A DNA stretch of 64,000 nt from Isoptericola chiayiensis. GTDB lineage: Bacteria; Actinomycetota; Actinomycetes; Actinomycetales; Cellulomonadaceae. The stretch lies in contig NZ_JABEZT010000004.1 in assembly GCF_013149805.1 (NCBI RefSeq), forward strand, positions 210,672 through 274,671, read 5' to 3'. How positions within the stretch are numbered: position 1 is the first letter of the stretch; each line of letters begins with the position of its first letter. Shown in pieces: positions 1-7,419 of this stretch. A model generated the notes under the pieces. It was given only the letters and a program-made list of their open reading frames with translations, searched no databases and was not told the DNA's origin. A program made the position numbers and the translations under genes.

Positions 1-93
1 CTGCCCGCGCAGCGTCGCCAGGGAGACGGTGCCGCCGTCGGCGGTCGGCAGGGTGAAGTCGGGGGCGGTGTCGCCGGCGGTCAGACGCGTCAC
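1..93 (-). CDS. Peroxiredoxin, N-terminal fragment (runs off the window)
   Basis: Reading the minus strand from the GTG at 91-93 gives a protein starting MTRLTAGDTAPDFTLP, then ADGGTVSLATLRAG. The G-x-x-APDFTLP opening followed by a strand and a helix is the N-terminus of BCP/AhpC-type thiol peroxidases, which reduce peroxides with a cysteine that would lie beyond the window edge. A GAGGAG ribosome binding site sits about 8 bases upstream of the start. Only 31 codons are visible, so the subfamily (Bcp/PrxQ likely) cannot be settled. It diverges from the GroES-like gene. Confidence 0.75.
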   Translation of the reverse strand, partial: MTRLTAGDTAPDFTLPTADGGTVSLATLRGQ

Positions 94-191
94 TGGGGTG
101 CTCCTCGGCAGGGGTCGGTGCGGGCCGGGCCCGAGCCTATCCGGCGGCCGGGCGGACGGGACGACGCCGGTTCTCGCGTAGCGTGGGCCCC

Positions 192-551
192 GTGAGTCCC
201 GCCGCACCCAGCTCCTCGTCGACGGACGGCACGGCCGAGCCGCTGCCGATCCGCATGCTCCACGACCGTGTCCTCGTGGACCCGGAGATCGACCGCGCGG
301 AGCGGCAGTCGTCTGCCGGTCTGGTCATCCCCGCCACGGCCTCGGGGCCGAAGCGGCTGACCTGGGCCCGGGTGGTAGCCCAGGGTGAGCACGTGCGGCA
401 GGTCGCCGTCGGCGACCGGGTGCTGTACGACCCGGAGGACCGGGCGGAGGTCGACCTGGGCGGCACCGACTACGTGCTGCTGCGCGAGCGCGACGTGCAC
501 GCGGTGGCCGAGGTCTCCGGCGAGGCCGGCACCACCGGCCTCTACCTGTGA
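192..551 (+). CDS. GroES-like co-chaperone
   Basis: A protein of about 119 residues with a GroES fold: IRMLHDRVLVDPE near the start, SSAGLVIPATA, a GDRVLYDPEDRAEV stretch and a final YVLLRERDVHAV. It resembles the short GroES-like proteins common in actinobacteria, separate from the groESL operon gene, and ends in the TGLYL tail I associate with that group. There is no groEL beside it. I place the start at the GTG at 192 because the hexamer TAGCGT (179-184) lies 7 bases before it, as for a leaderless message; a GTG at 183 is the alternative. Chaperonin-lid function is inferred from family only. Confidence 0.75.
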   Translation: MSPAAPSSSSTDGTAEPLPIRMLHDRVLVDPEIDRAERQSSAGLVIPATASGPKRLTWARVVAQGEHVRQVAVGDRVLYDPEDRAEVDLGGTDYVLLRERDVHAVAEVSGEAGTTGLYL

Positions 552-664
552 CGTGCCCCGCTCCGGGCCGGTGACCTGCATCCCTGTCGCCGAGGTCACA
601 CCCCGCGGCGGTCGATCCGGCTACCGCGCCGGGGTGCGGCCCTGGTAGAGTTTCACACCGCTAC

Positions 665-740
<76 letters not shown>

Positions 741-812
741 GCACGGCACGGTCACACGCGTGGCCCGCCGTCGCCCGTGGTCGGTCTCGAGCCTCTCGAG
801 GCCGCCGCACCG

Positions 813-888
<76 letters not shown>

Positions 889-891
889 CCG

Positions 892-920
892 AGGCCCCCG
901 TCGCACCGCGACGGGGGCCT
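892..920 (+). terminator. Terminator hairpin after the tRNA-Lys pair
   Basis: Perfect 13-bp arms AGGCCCCCGTCGC / GCGACGGGGGCCT with a 3-base loop, four bases after the second tRNA-Lys and followed by TCGTCGTC. Confidence 0.8.
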
Positions 921-1050
921 TCGTCGTCCCCTGCCCGGGCGGTCGTGCCGACGGGCCGTGGAGCGATCTCTCGGGGAGCATCGACGTGATCCGGCACGAC
1001 GGGACGGTGCGTCCCGCCGTCGCCGGCCGACCGACACGAAGGAGCACCCG

Positions 1051-1476
1051 ATGCAGGACGACGTCCGCGCCGCACTCGACATCCACCCCGCCGCCCCGCC
1101 CCGCGACCGGACGATCGACATCACGACCTACGGTGCCTCCAGCAAGCAGCCCCGGCGGATCGAGACCTGGTTCCACCACGTCGACGGTCGGTGGTTCCTC
1201 AGCGGCAGCCCCGGCCGGCGTGACTGGTACGCGAACCTGCGGGCCGACCCGCGCCTCGTCGTCCACCTGAAGCACGGGGTGCGGGCCGACCTCGAGGCAC
1301 GCGCCGTCCCGGTCGTCGACGCCGAGGAGAAGCGCCGGGTGATCACGCTGATCCTCGAGGCGCTGGAGGAGATGGGCGGGTGGACGACCGCCGCTCCGGA
1401 GAACGTCGACGCGTGGACGGCAGGGAGCCCCCTGGTCGAGCTCGAGTTCGGCGAGGACCCGGAGGTCGCCGGGTAG
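1051..1476 (+). CDS. Nitroreductase/deazaflavin (F420)-dependent reductase family protein
   Basis: A 141-residue protein with the compact split-barrel fold of the F420H2-dependent quinone/nitro reductase family (DUF385-like). It shows TIDITTYGASSKQPRRIETWFHHVDGR-type beginnings and a GRRDWYANLRADPRLVVHLK stretch that in this family forms the cofactor-binding surface. The start is the ATG at 1051, with GAAGGAG at 1038-1044 as a good ribosome binding site. F420 use is inferred from the family, and an LLM-class F420 enzyme gene occurs at 43453-44493. The substrate is unknown; some members bind FMN or haem instead. Confidence 0.7.
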   Translation: MQDDVRAALDIHPAAPPRDRTIDITTYGASSKQPRRIETWFHHVDGRWFLSGSPGRRDWYANLRADPRLVVHLKHGVRADLEARAVPVVDAEEKRRVITLILEALEEMGGWTTAAPENVDAWTAGSPLVELEFGEDPEVAG

Positions 1477-1519
1477 GGCGGGTGTGGTGCGGTCGTCCAC
1501 GGAGGGGCACGATGGAGGG

Positions 1520-1927
1520 ATGATCTCCACCGAGCTCGCCGCCCGCCTGCGCGACGCGGGGCTGGTCTGGAAGCCCGTCGACGGCGACCGCTTCCAGATC
1601 GACTCCCCGCAGCTCACCGACCAGGTGTTCACGGTCTCCGCCCTCGTGGTCGAGACCCACCACTACGACACCGGCACGGTCCTGGGCTTCAACGGCACCA
1701 CCGAGTGGGCGCTGGACTCGGTGGACATCGACGACACGCTCTGGCTGCCGCGCGAGGACCAGCTGCGCGAGCTGCTCGGGGGCACGTTCCGGTCGCTGCG
1801 GGACGACGGCGGCACGTTCGTCGTGGAGGTCGAGCTGCTCGGTCGGCCGCGCACCTTCACCGACCCCGACCCGTCGCAGGCCTACGGCGAGGCGCTGCTC
1901 GCCCTCGTGGAGCTGTCCGCCGACTGA
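1520..1927 (+). CDS. Conserved actinobacterial protein of unknown function
   Basis: A 135-residue acidic protein, MISTELAARLRDAGLVWKP onward, with GFNGTTEWALDSV and TLWLPREDQLRELLG. I recognise this as a widespread actinobacterial family that databases sometimes label a pilus assembly (CpaE) protein, a name the sequence does not justify: there is no ATPase motif. No signal peptide or membrane segment is visible. The ATG at 1520 follows the hexamer CACGAT (1508-1513) by 6 bases, suggesting a leaderless start; GGAGGGG at 1501-1507 is a possible but distant ribosome binding site. It lies 35 bases upstream of trmB. Confidence 0.7.
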   Translation: MISTELAARLRDAGLVWKPVDGDRFQIDSPQLTDQVFTVSALVVETHHYDTGTVLGFNGTTEWALDSVDIDDTLWLPREDQLRELLGGTFRSLRDDGGTFVVEVELLGRPRTFTDPDPSQAYGEALLALVELSAD

Positions 1928-1962
1928 CCGTGCGACGACCCGGCCCCGACTACCCTGGTCCG

Positions 1963-2769
1963 GTGCCGAACTCAGAGCAGAACCCCGGGGCGACGCCCGC
2001 CCCGGGCGACGACACCGTCGACCCGCGCCACCACCGCCGCCCGCTCAGCTACGTGCGCCGGACCGCGCGGCTGACCGCCGGGCAGCAGAAGGCGTGGGAC
2101 ACGCGGCGGCAGCGCTACCTGGTCGACGTCCCCCACGAGCACCGCGAGCTCTCCGTCCACCCGGACTGGCGGTTCGACGCCGCCGCGGAGTTCGGGCGGT
2201 CCGCGCCGCTCGTGCTGGAGATCGGCACGGGCCAGGGCGAGTGCATCGTGCACGCCGCGGCGACCCACCCCGAGCGGGACCACCTCGCCGTCGAGGTCTA
2301 CCGCCCCGGCGTGGCCCAGACGATCGTGCGCGCCGGGCACGCCGGCGCCGAACCCTCGGTGGCGGGCGGCAACCCGGGCCACGAGCTCGACAACCTGCGC
2401 ATCATGCAGGTGGACGCCGCCGAGCTGCTCGGCCACGGCCTGCCCGAGGCGAGCCTGGACGAGCTGTGGGTGTTCTTCCCGGACCCGTGGCCCAAGACGC
2501 GCCACCACAAGCGCCGTCTGGTCACGCCCGCGTTCGCCGAGCTCGCGGCCCGGGCGATCCGGCCGGGCGGTCGCTGGCGCCTGGCCACCGACTGGGCCGA
2601 GTACGGCGAGGTCATGCTGGCGGTCGCAGACGCGGCGGAAGGATTCCGCAACGCCCACGGCCCGGGAGGCCGGGCGCCCCGCTTCGAGGGGCGGGTCATG
2701 ACGAGCTTCGAGCGCAAGGGGCTGGACGCCGGCCGCAGCGTCACGGATCTGGAGTACGTGCGCCTCTGA
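1963..2769 (+). CDS. trmB: tRNA (guanine-46-N7)-methyltransferase
   Basis: A 268-residue SAM-dependent enzyme that methylates G46 in the variable loop of tRNAs. Visible are the SAM loop LEIGTGQGE, an acidic EVYRPG after the second strand, and the family hallmark FFPDPWPKTRHHKRRLV, where the PDPWPK segment holds catalytic and binding residues. The C-terminus has TSFERKG. About 60 residues of Pro/Asp-rich N-terminal extension precede the domain, usual in actinobacteria. The GTG start at 1963 lies 6 bases after TACCCT (1951-1956), a leaderless layout. Confidence 0.95.
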   Translation: MPNSEQNPGATPAPGDDTVDPRHHRRPLSYVRRTARLTAGQQKAWDTRRQRYLVDVPHEHRELSVHPDWRFDAAAEFGRSAPLVLEIGTGQGECIVHAAATHPERDHLAVEVYRPGVAQTIVRAGHAGAEPSVAGGNPGHELDNLRIMQVDAAELLGHGLPEASLDELWVFFPDPWPKTRHHKRRLVTPAFAELAARAIRPGGRWRLATDWAEYGEVMLAVADAAEGFRNAHGPGGRAPRFEGRVMTSFERKGLDAGRSVTDLEYVRL

Positions 2770-2773
2770 CCGG

Positions 2774-2803
2774 GGTCCCGGGCCAGGGCCCGGGCCCGGG
2801 ACC
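2774..2803. terminator. Bidirectional hairpin between trmB and ecfT
   Basis: GGTCCCGGG (2774-2782) pairs with CCCGGGACC (2795-2803). The hairpin lies between two converging genes and has no T-run. Confidence 0.6.
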
Positions 2804-2825
2804 GTCCGGCAACTGCGCGAGCAGC

Positions 2826-3395
2826 TCAGTCGTCCGCGCCCCGGGCCCGCAGCGCCTCGCCGAGGGCGTCGGCGCGACGGAGGGTTCCGACCACGAGCGG
2901 GACGGCCGCGGCGCGCAGGTCCCGTTCCCGGCCGCGTGCCCGCTGGGCGTTCCGCACGCGCTCGACGAGGTCGCCGAGGACCGGCAACGAGCGCAGCGCG
3001 AGCGTGAGCACGAGCGCCGCCCGCTCCGCGTCCACCCACCGGTCCAGCGGCCGCAGCCCCCGGCGGAGCGCGTCGAGGATCGCGGTGGTGGACGTCGTGG
3101 CGGTCACCAGCCCCGCCAGCGCCACGAGCGCCGCCAGGCGTGCGCAGAGCACGACGGCGTCCGACGGGCCGACGAGCCACCACTGCACCGCCAGCAGGCA
3201 CGGCAGGAACCAGCGCAGGGGGCGCACGTGCGACCACACCGCCCGCGGGCCGAGCCGCGCTGCACCGTGCAGCGCGAGCACGACGGCGACGGCGACCGCC
3301 ACGCCCTGGGGCGAGTCGACGGCCAGCAGGGCCACCGAGGCCACGGCGAGCCCCGCGAGCTTCGGGCCCGCGCCGAGCCGGTGCCGCGCCGTCAC
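2826..3395 (-). CDS. ecfT: ECF transporter transmembrane T component (BioN-like)
   Basis: A 189-residue membrane protein, the coupling subunit of an energy-coupling-factor importer. It has about five hydrophobic segments, followed by two conserved coupling-helix motifs, visible as AQRARGRERD and ALRARGADD; these RARG signatures contact the ATPase. It is short for EcfT, as are biotin-type BioN proteins. The GTG start overlaps the ATPase stop codon (GTGA), so translation is probably coupled. As the last gene of the bioY operon it probably energises BioY, although such modules can also serve other S components. Confidence 0.85.
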   Translation of the reverse strand: MTARHRLGAGPKLAGLAVASVALLAVDSPQGVAVAVAVVLALHGAARLGPRAVWSHVRPLRWFLPCLLAVQWWLVGPSDAVVLCARLAALVALAGLVTATTSTTAILDALRRGLRPLDRWVDAERAALVLTLALRSLPVLGDLVERVRNAQRARGRERDLRAAAVPLVVGTLRRADALGEALRARGADD

Positions 3396-4084
3396 GCCAT
3401 CAGCTCGCGGTAGGCGGCCACGGCAGGCTCAGGTCCGTCGTCGACCACCACCCGGCCCTCGTCGACCACGAGCACCCGGTCGTAGTCCGCGACGAGGTCC
3501 AGGTCGTGGGTCACCAGCACCACCTGCTGGTCCAGCGTGGCCAGCCGGCGGGCCACCGTCCGGGTATGGCGCAGGTCCAGCAGCGTGGTCGGCTCGTCGG
3601 CCACGACCAGCGCCGGCTCGGTCACCAGCACGCTGGACAGCGCCAGGAGCTGCTTCTGCCCCCCGGAGAGCAGGTGCGCCGGGTGGTCGGCGTGCCCGGC
3701 CAGGCCGTGACGCTCCAGCTCGTGGGCCACCCGCGCGTCGACCTCGTCCCGGGACAGCCCGCGCCGCCGCAGGGAGTAGGCGACGTCCTCGGCGACGGTG
3801 GGCATGACGATCTGGGCGTCGGGGTCGGTGAACACGAACCCGACCCGGCGGCGCACCCGCGCACCGTGGCGCCGGGTGTCCAGGCCGTCCACGTGCACGC
3901 GGCCCGACGTCGGCAGCACCAGCCCGTTCAGCAGCCGCGCGAGCGTGGACTTGCCGGACCCGTTGGCGCCGACGACGGCCACCCGCCGCTCGGTCAGCCG
4001 CAACGAGACGCCGCGCAGCACGTGCCGGCCCTCGCGGCGCACGTGGACGTCGTCGAGCACGATCGGCGCCGGCCCGGGGCTCAT
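3392..4084 (-). CDS. ecfA: ECF transporter ATP-binding protein (BioM-like)
   Basis: A 230-residue ABC ATPase. Walker A is GANGSGKS (residues 39-46), the Q-loop reads FTDPDAQIVMPTV, the signature is LSGGQKQ, Walker B is LVVADEPTTLLD and the switch region is LVTHDLD. The FTDPDAQ sequence is characteristic of CbiO/EcfA/BioM ATPases. Only one ATPase gene is present, so it presumably acts as a homodimer with EcfT, the BioMNY arrangement. I chose the ATG at 4082-4084, which overlaps the thiolase stop (ATGA), over the long upstream extension of the frame. Confidence 0.88.
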   Translation of the reverse strand: MSPGPAPIVLDDVHVRREGRHVLRGVSLRLTERRVAVVGANGSGKSTLARLLNGLVLPTSGRVHVDGLDTRRHGARVRRRVGFVFTDPDAQIVMPTVAEDVAYSLRRRGLSRDEVDARVAHELERHGLAGHADHPAHLLSGGQKQLLALSSVLVTEPALVVADEPTTLLDLRHTRTVARRLATLDQQVVLVTHDLDLVADYDRVLVVDEGRVVVDDGPEPAVAAYRELMA

Positions 4085-5214
4085 CGCACGACCTCGGCGA
4101 GCAGCGCCACCCCGAGGCCCCCCGTCCCGGCGACGGCGGCCACCCCGAGGCTGCCGGCCGGCGCCCCGCCGTCCATCAGCCGGGCGAACAGCCGCACGAC
4201 GGCGACCGCGCCGCTCGCGCCGAACGGATGGCCGTACCCCAGGGCGCCGCCGTCCGGGTTCCACCGGGGGTCGGCGGGATCGATGCCCAGGTCGTCGGCC
4301 ACGCACAGCGCCTGCACCGCGAAGGCCTCCACCAGTTCGACCGCCGCCAGGTCGTCGACGGTCACCCCGCCGCGACGGCAGGCGGCACGCACGGCCTCGA
4401 CCGGTGCCAGCAGCGGCATCGCCGGGTCCCCGGCCGTGGTGACGACGGCCCGCAGCCGCAGCCCGGGCACGCCGTCGGGCACCAGCACGACGGCGGCGGC
4501 GCCGTCCGCCGCCGGTGCCGCCGACGCCGCGGTGACGCTCCCGTCGGTGGCGAACGCGCCGGGCAGCCGGTCCAGGACCGCCGCGGCGAGGTCCCGCGCG
4601 TGCTCGTCACGCGTCGGACCGCCCGCGACGACCTCGCCGGAGAACCGGCCCGCCGTACGTGCGGCGCGCACGCGCCGGTGCGACGCCGTCGCGTACCGGT
4701 GCTGGCGCTCGCGCGGGACGTCGCGCTCGCGGGCCAGGCGGTCCGCGGCCTCGCCCGCCTCCGGGTCGGCCCAGGGCGGCGGCGCGAACGAGGAGCGGAC
4801 GTAGGCACAGCCGTCGTGGGAGCGTGCCGGTGCGCGGGAGGCCGACTCCACGCCCCCCGCGAGCACCGCGCCGGCCTGGCCGGCGTCGACCAGCGCCGCA
4901 CCGACGGCCACGGCGGCCAGCCCCGAGGCGCACTGGCGGTCCACGGTGAGACCGGGCACCCGGGCGCCCAGGCCCGCGAGGGCGGCCCGCCGGGCGACGT
5001 TGCCGCCGTGCCCCGCCGCGTTGCCGAGGACGACCTCGAGGCCGTCGGGTCCGGCAACGCCGTGGGTTCCGGAGGTGCCGACGGGTCCGGCCGCACCGGC
5101 GTCCCGGGCGACGGCGGCCAGGACGCCGGCGGCGAGGACGGTCTCGTCGCGCCGGCCGTGCCCCCGGCCGGGCAGCCCGATCCAGGTGCGCCGCGCGGCC
5201 GCGATCGTGCTCAC
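4081..5214 (-). CDS. Thiolase family protein of the bioY operon (YhfS-like)
   Basis: A 377-residue thiolase-fold protein. The nucleophilic cysteine is present in VDRQCASGL (C95), and the GYGHPFGASGA motif with its histidine is intact. Two usual active-site elements are changed. The C-terminal Cys-x-Gly-Gly-Gly motif reads VAGTGGLG (361-368), with Ala362 in place of cysteine. The Asn-Glu-Ala-Phe motif reads VEAFA. It may therefore not catalyse ordinary thiolysis or condensation. Its neighbours, BioY and an acyl-CoA ligase, match the Bacillus subtilis yhfU-yhfT-yhfS operon, where YhfS is also thiolase-like. The GTG start overlaps the ligase stop. A role in pimelate or biotin-related acyl chemistry is inference. 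Confidence 0.8.
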   Translation of the reverse strand: MSTIAAARRTWIGLPGRGHGRRDETVLAAGVLAAVARDAGAAGPVGTSGTHGVAGPDGLEVVLGNAAGHGGNVARRAALAGLGARVPGLTVDRQCASGLAAVAVGAALVDAGQAGAVLAGGVESASRAPARSHDGCAYVRSSFAPPPWADPEAGEAADRLARERDVPRERQHRYATASHRRVRAARTAGRFSGEVVAGGPTRDEHARDLAAAVLDRLPGAFATDGSVTAASAAPAADGAAAVVLVPDGVPGLRLRAVVTTAGDPAMPLLAPVEAVRAACRRGGVTVDDLAAVELVEAFAVQALCVADDLGIDPADPRWNPDGGALGYGHPFGASGAVAVVRLFARLMDGGAPAGSLGVAAVAGTGGLGVALLAEVVR

Positions 5215-6605
5215 CGCAGCACCTCCAGCCCCAGGTGGACCTCCGGGTCGGTGCCGGCCACGGCGGCGCCGAGCGCGGCGCGGGCGGCCTTGCCGCTGGA
5301 GGTCCGGGGCAGGGCGTCCAGGCGGTACCAGCGGCGGGGCCGCTGGGCGGGTGCGAGGCTCGCGCGGGCCACCCGGTCCAGGTGGGCGCGCAGGCCCGGG
5401 CGGTCGTCGGCCTCCACGATCCCCACGACGACGGCCCCGAGCCGGCGGTGCGGGGCCCCGGTGACCACGACGTCGCGGACCCCGGGGACGGGGCGCAGCG
5501 CGGACTCGACGTCCTCGGGCACCACCGTGGCACCGGCGGTCAGGACCGCGCCGTCGCCCCGGCCCCGCAGCACCAGCGCGGCGTCGTCGCCGGGTGCCGG
5601 GGGGTCGGCGAGGTCGCCGACGGTGGCCCAGCCGGCCTCGGTGCGCAGCGGGCCGCGAGCGCCGGCGAGGTACCCGGTGCACGTCCACGGCGAGCGCACC
5701 CAGACCTCGCCGAGCCGGGTGCCGTGCTGCGGACGGACCTCGACGTCGACCTCCGGGAAGGGGCGCAGCCCGCGGCCGGTGTCCACGGCGACGAAGCTGA
5801 GCTCGACGGCCCCGTAATAGGCGATCACGTGCAGGCGGTGGGCGGCCGCGCGGACCCGCTGGGCGCGGTCGGTGCCGGCGCCCCCGACGACGACGGTGCG
5901 CAGCCGGCTCGGCACGCCGGCGTCCAGGGCGTCGAGCAGGTCGTCGAGCCGCGAGGGCACCACGTGGGCGACGTCCGCGTCGGCGAGCGCCGCCGTCGTG
6001 CCGGCTCGGCCGTCGACGAGGTGGACGCGGGCGCCGCGGGCCAGGGCGTGCACGGCGGCGAAGCAGTGCAGGGAGGAGGCCAGCGGCCCCGTGACGAGCA
6101 CGGTGTCGTCGGGGCGGATGCCGGTGAGGCGGTCGACGTGCCCGAAGGAGCCGGTCCACGAGCGGCGGCTGCGCACGACGGCCCGGGGTCGTCCGGTGCT
6201 GCCGGAGGAGAATCCGGCCCAGGCGGGGGCGTCGCCGTCGGGCGGGGGGCCGGGGTCCGGGGGAGAGCCGAGCCCGCGGGGCAGGGGGAGGGGCACGACG
6301 ACGTCGGGCGAGAGCGTGCGCAGGACCTCGGCGCGCTGGTGGTGCCCCCAGGCGGGGTCGCCGACGAGGCCGACGGCGCCGGCACGGTCGGCGGCGAGCA
6401 GGGCGACGAGCGTGTCGACGGGGTCGTTGAGCGTCAGGGCGACGAGCTGGCCGGGCCGGGTGCCGGTGGCGCGCAGGTGGTCGGCCCCGGCGGCGACGTC
6501 GGCGGCGAGCTCGGCGTAGGTGCGCGACCGGTCGCCGTGGCGCAGGGCCTCGTGACGCGCGGCCGGGCCGGCGCCGTGGGTCAGGACGTGGTGCGCGACC
6601 GGCAC
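5211..6605 (-). CDS. AMP-binding acyl-CoA synthetase of the bioY operon (YhfT-like)
   Basis: A 464-residue member of the ANL adenylate-forming family, which activates carboxylates to acyl-AMP and then acyl-CoA. Motifs in order: the phosphate loop FSSGSTGRPRAV, the adenine motif IAYYGAVELSF, the GDLAD hinge aspartate, and the C-terminal RTSSGKAAR with the conserved lysine. It is shorter than most family members. It starts at a GTG two bases after the bioY stop, with GGAGG inside the end of bioY, so it is translated with it. The gene order suggests a biotin-pathway acid such as pimelate as substrate; the sequence alone does not fix this. Confidence 0.82.
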   Translation of the reverse strand: MPVAHHVLTHGAGPAARHEALRHGDRSRTYAELAADVAAGADHLRATGTRPGQLVALTLNDPVDTLVALLAADRAGAVGLVGDPAWGHHQRAEVLRTLSPDVVVPLPLPRGLGSPPDPGPPPDGDAPAWAGFSSGSTGRPRAVVRSRRSWTGSFGHVDRLTGIRPDDTVLVTGPLASSLHCFAAVHALARGARVHLVDGRAGTTAALADADVAHVVPSRLDDLLDALDAGVPSRLRTVVVGGAGTDRAQRVRAAAHRLHVIAYYGAVELSFVAVDTGRGLRPFPEVDVEVRPQHGTRLGEVWVRSPWTCTGYLAGARGPLRTEAGWATVGDLADPPAPGDDAALVLRGRGDGAVLTAGATVVPEDVESALRPVPGVRDVVVTGAPHRRLGAVVVGIVEADDRPGLRAHLDRVARASLAPAQRPRRWYRLDALPRTSSGKAARAALGAAVAGTDPEVHLGLEVLR

Positions 6606-6607
6606 CC

Positions 6608-7201
6608 TCAGTCCTCCCGGTGCCGCAGGGCCGCAGGGTAGGCGCGGGCGACGCCGACGGTGACGGCGGCGCAGGCGACGGCCTTGAGCAGGTCGCCGGG
6701 CAGGAACACCGCCGACAGCAGCGCCGTCTCGGGCACCGGGACGCCGGTGACGGCGGCCTGGACGGGGATGCCGCAGGCGTACACGACGCCGACACCGCCG
6801 ACGACGGCGGCCCCGAGCACCCCGAGGAACGTCACGCGGCGCAGCCGGTGCACGAGCAGGCCGACCACCCACGCACCGACGACGAACCCGACCAGGTAGC
6901 CCGCCGAGGGGCCGACGAACGCCCCGAGACCGCCCCGGCCGCCCGCCAGGACGGGCAGCCCGGCGGCGGCGAGCGCCAGGAACGTCAGGACCGCGAGCGC
7001 GCCGCGGCGCGCGCCGAGGATCGCTCCGGCCAGCATCACGCCGAGGGTCTGCAGGGTCACGGGGACGGCGTTGCCGAGCAGCGGCAGGGCGCCGGGCAGG
7101 CCGAGGACGGCGATCAGGGCGGCGAACGTCGCCACGCGCGCGGCGTCGGCGGCGTGCAGGCCGGCGCGCGTGGTGGGGACGGTGGCGGTGGGGTCGGTCA
7201 C
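6608..7201 (-). CDS. bioY: Biotin transporter substrate-binding component BioY
   Basis: A 197-residue integral membrane S component of an ECF transporter, with about six hydrophobic segments. It contains VPVTLQTLGVMLAGAILG and FVGPSAGYLVGFVVGAW, both hallmarks of BioY, the biotin-binding subunit. The start is the GTG at 7199-7201, preceded by GAGGAG. It is the first gene of a five-gene operon ending with its own ATPase and T subunit. An imperfect palindrome at 7312-7337, in the divergent region shared with the flavoprotein gene, may control it. Confidence 0.92.
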   Translation of the reverse strand: MTDPTATVPTTRAGLHAADAARVATFAALIAVLGLPGALPLLGNAVPVTLQTLGVMLAGAILGARRGALAVLTFLALAAAGLPVLAGGRGGLGAFVGPSAGYLVGFVVGAWVVGLLVHRLRRVTFLGVLGAAVVGGVGVVYACGIPVQAAVTGVPVPETALLSAVFLPGDLLKAVACAAVTVGVARAYPAALRHRED

Positions 7202-7311
7202 GGTGCTCCTCGGTGGGCGTCGAGCGGGCGGTGCTGCCGGTCCCACTCTGGCGCCCCGGGCCCGGCACCTGCGCCGGGCCGTGGCGCCACCGGGCGGCCG
7301 CCGTCGTGCAC

Positions 7312-7345
7312 GGATCCCACAACGCGTTGCCGGATCCACCAACGC
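7312..7345. promoter_or_regulatory. Candidate operator between bioY and the Lpd-like gene
   Basis: A 26-bp imperfect palindrome (7312-7337) has GGATCC at both ends and CAACGCGTTG (7320-7329) at its centre; 22 of 26 positions are symmetric. GGATCCCACAACGC (7312-7325) is also repeated as GGATCCACCAACGC (7332-7345), 20 bp further on, i.e. about two helical turns. Thirteen bases (7324-7336) recur at 58092-58104 in the operator-like region of the XRE-cupin regulator. Which regulator binds is unknown. Confidence 0.5.
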
Positions 7346-7419
7346 CGAGCGGTCGCAGGGGAGGGAACTCTCCAACGTCTCGACCTGCGGGACGCGGCGC
7401 GGCGCGACACGATGCCCCC

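Noticed and set aside
1520..1927. CpaE pilus assembly protein
   Set aside because: No ATPase or response-regulator motif and only 135 residues; the label is not supported.
4081..6795. 904-codon minus-strand ORF covering the thiolase and antisense-like Arg/Pro-rich sequence
   Set aside because: Only the last 377 codons are the thiolase; upstream codons are the ligase gene in the wrong frame.
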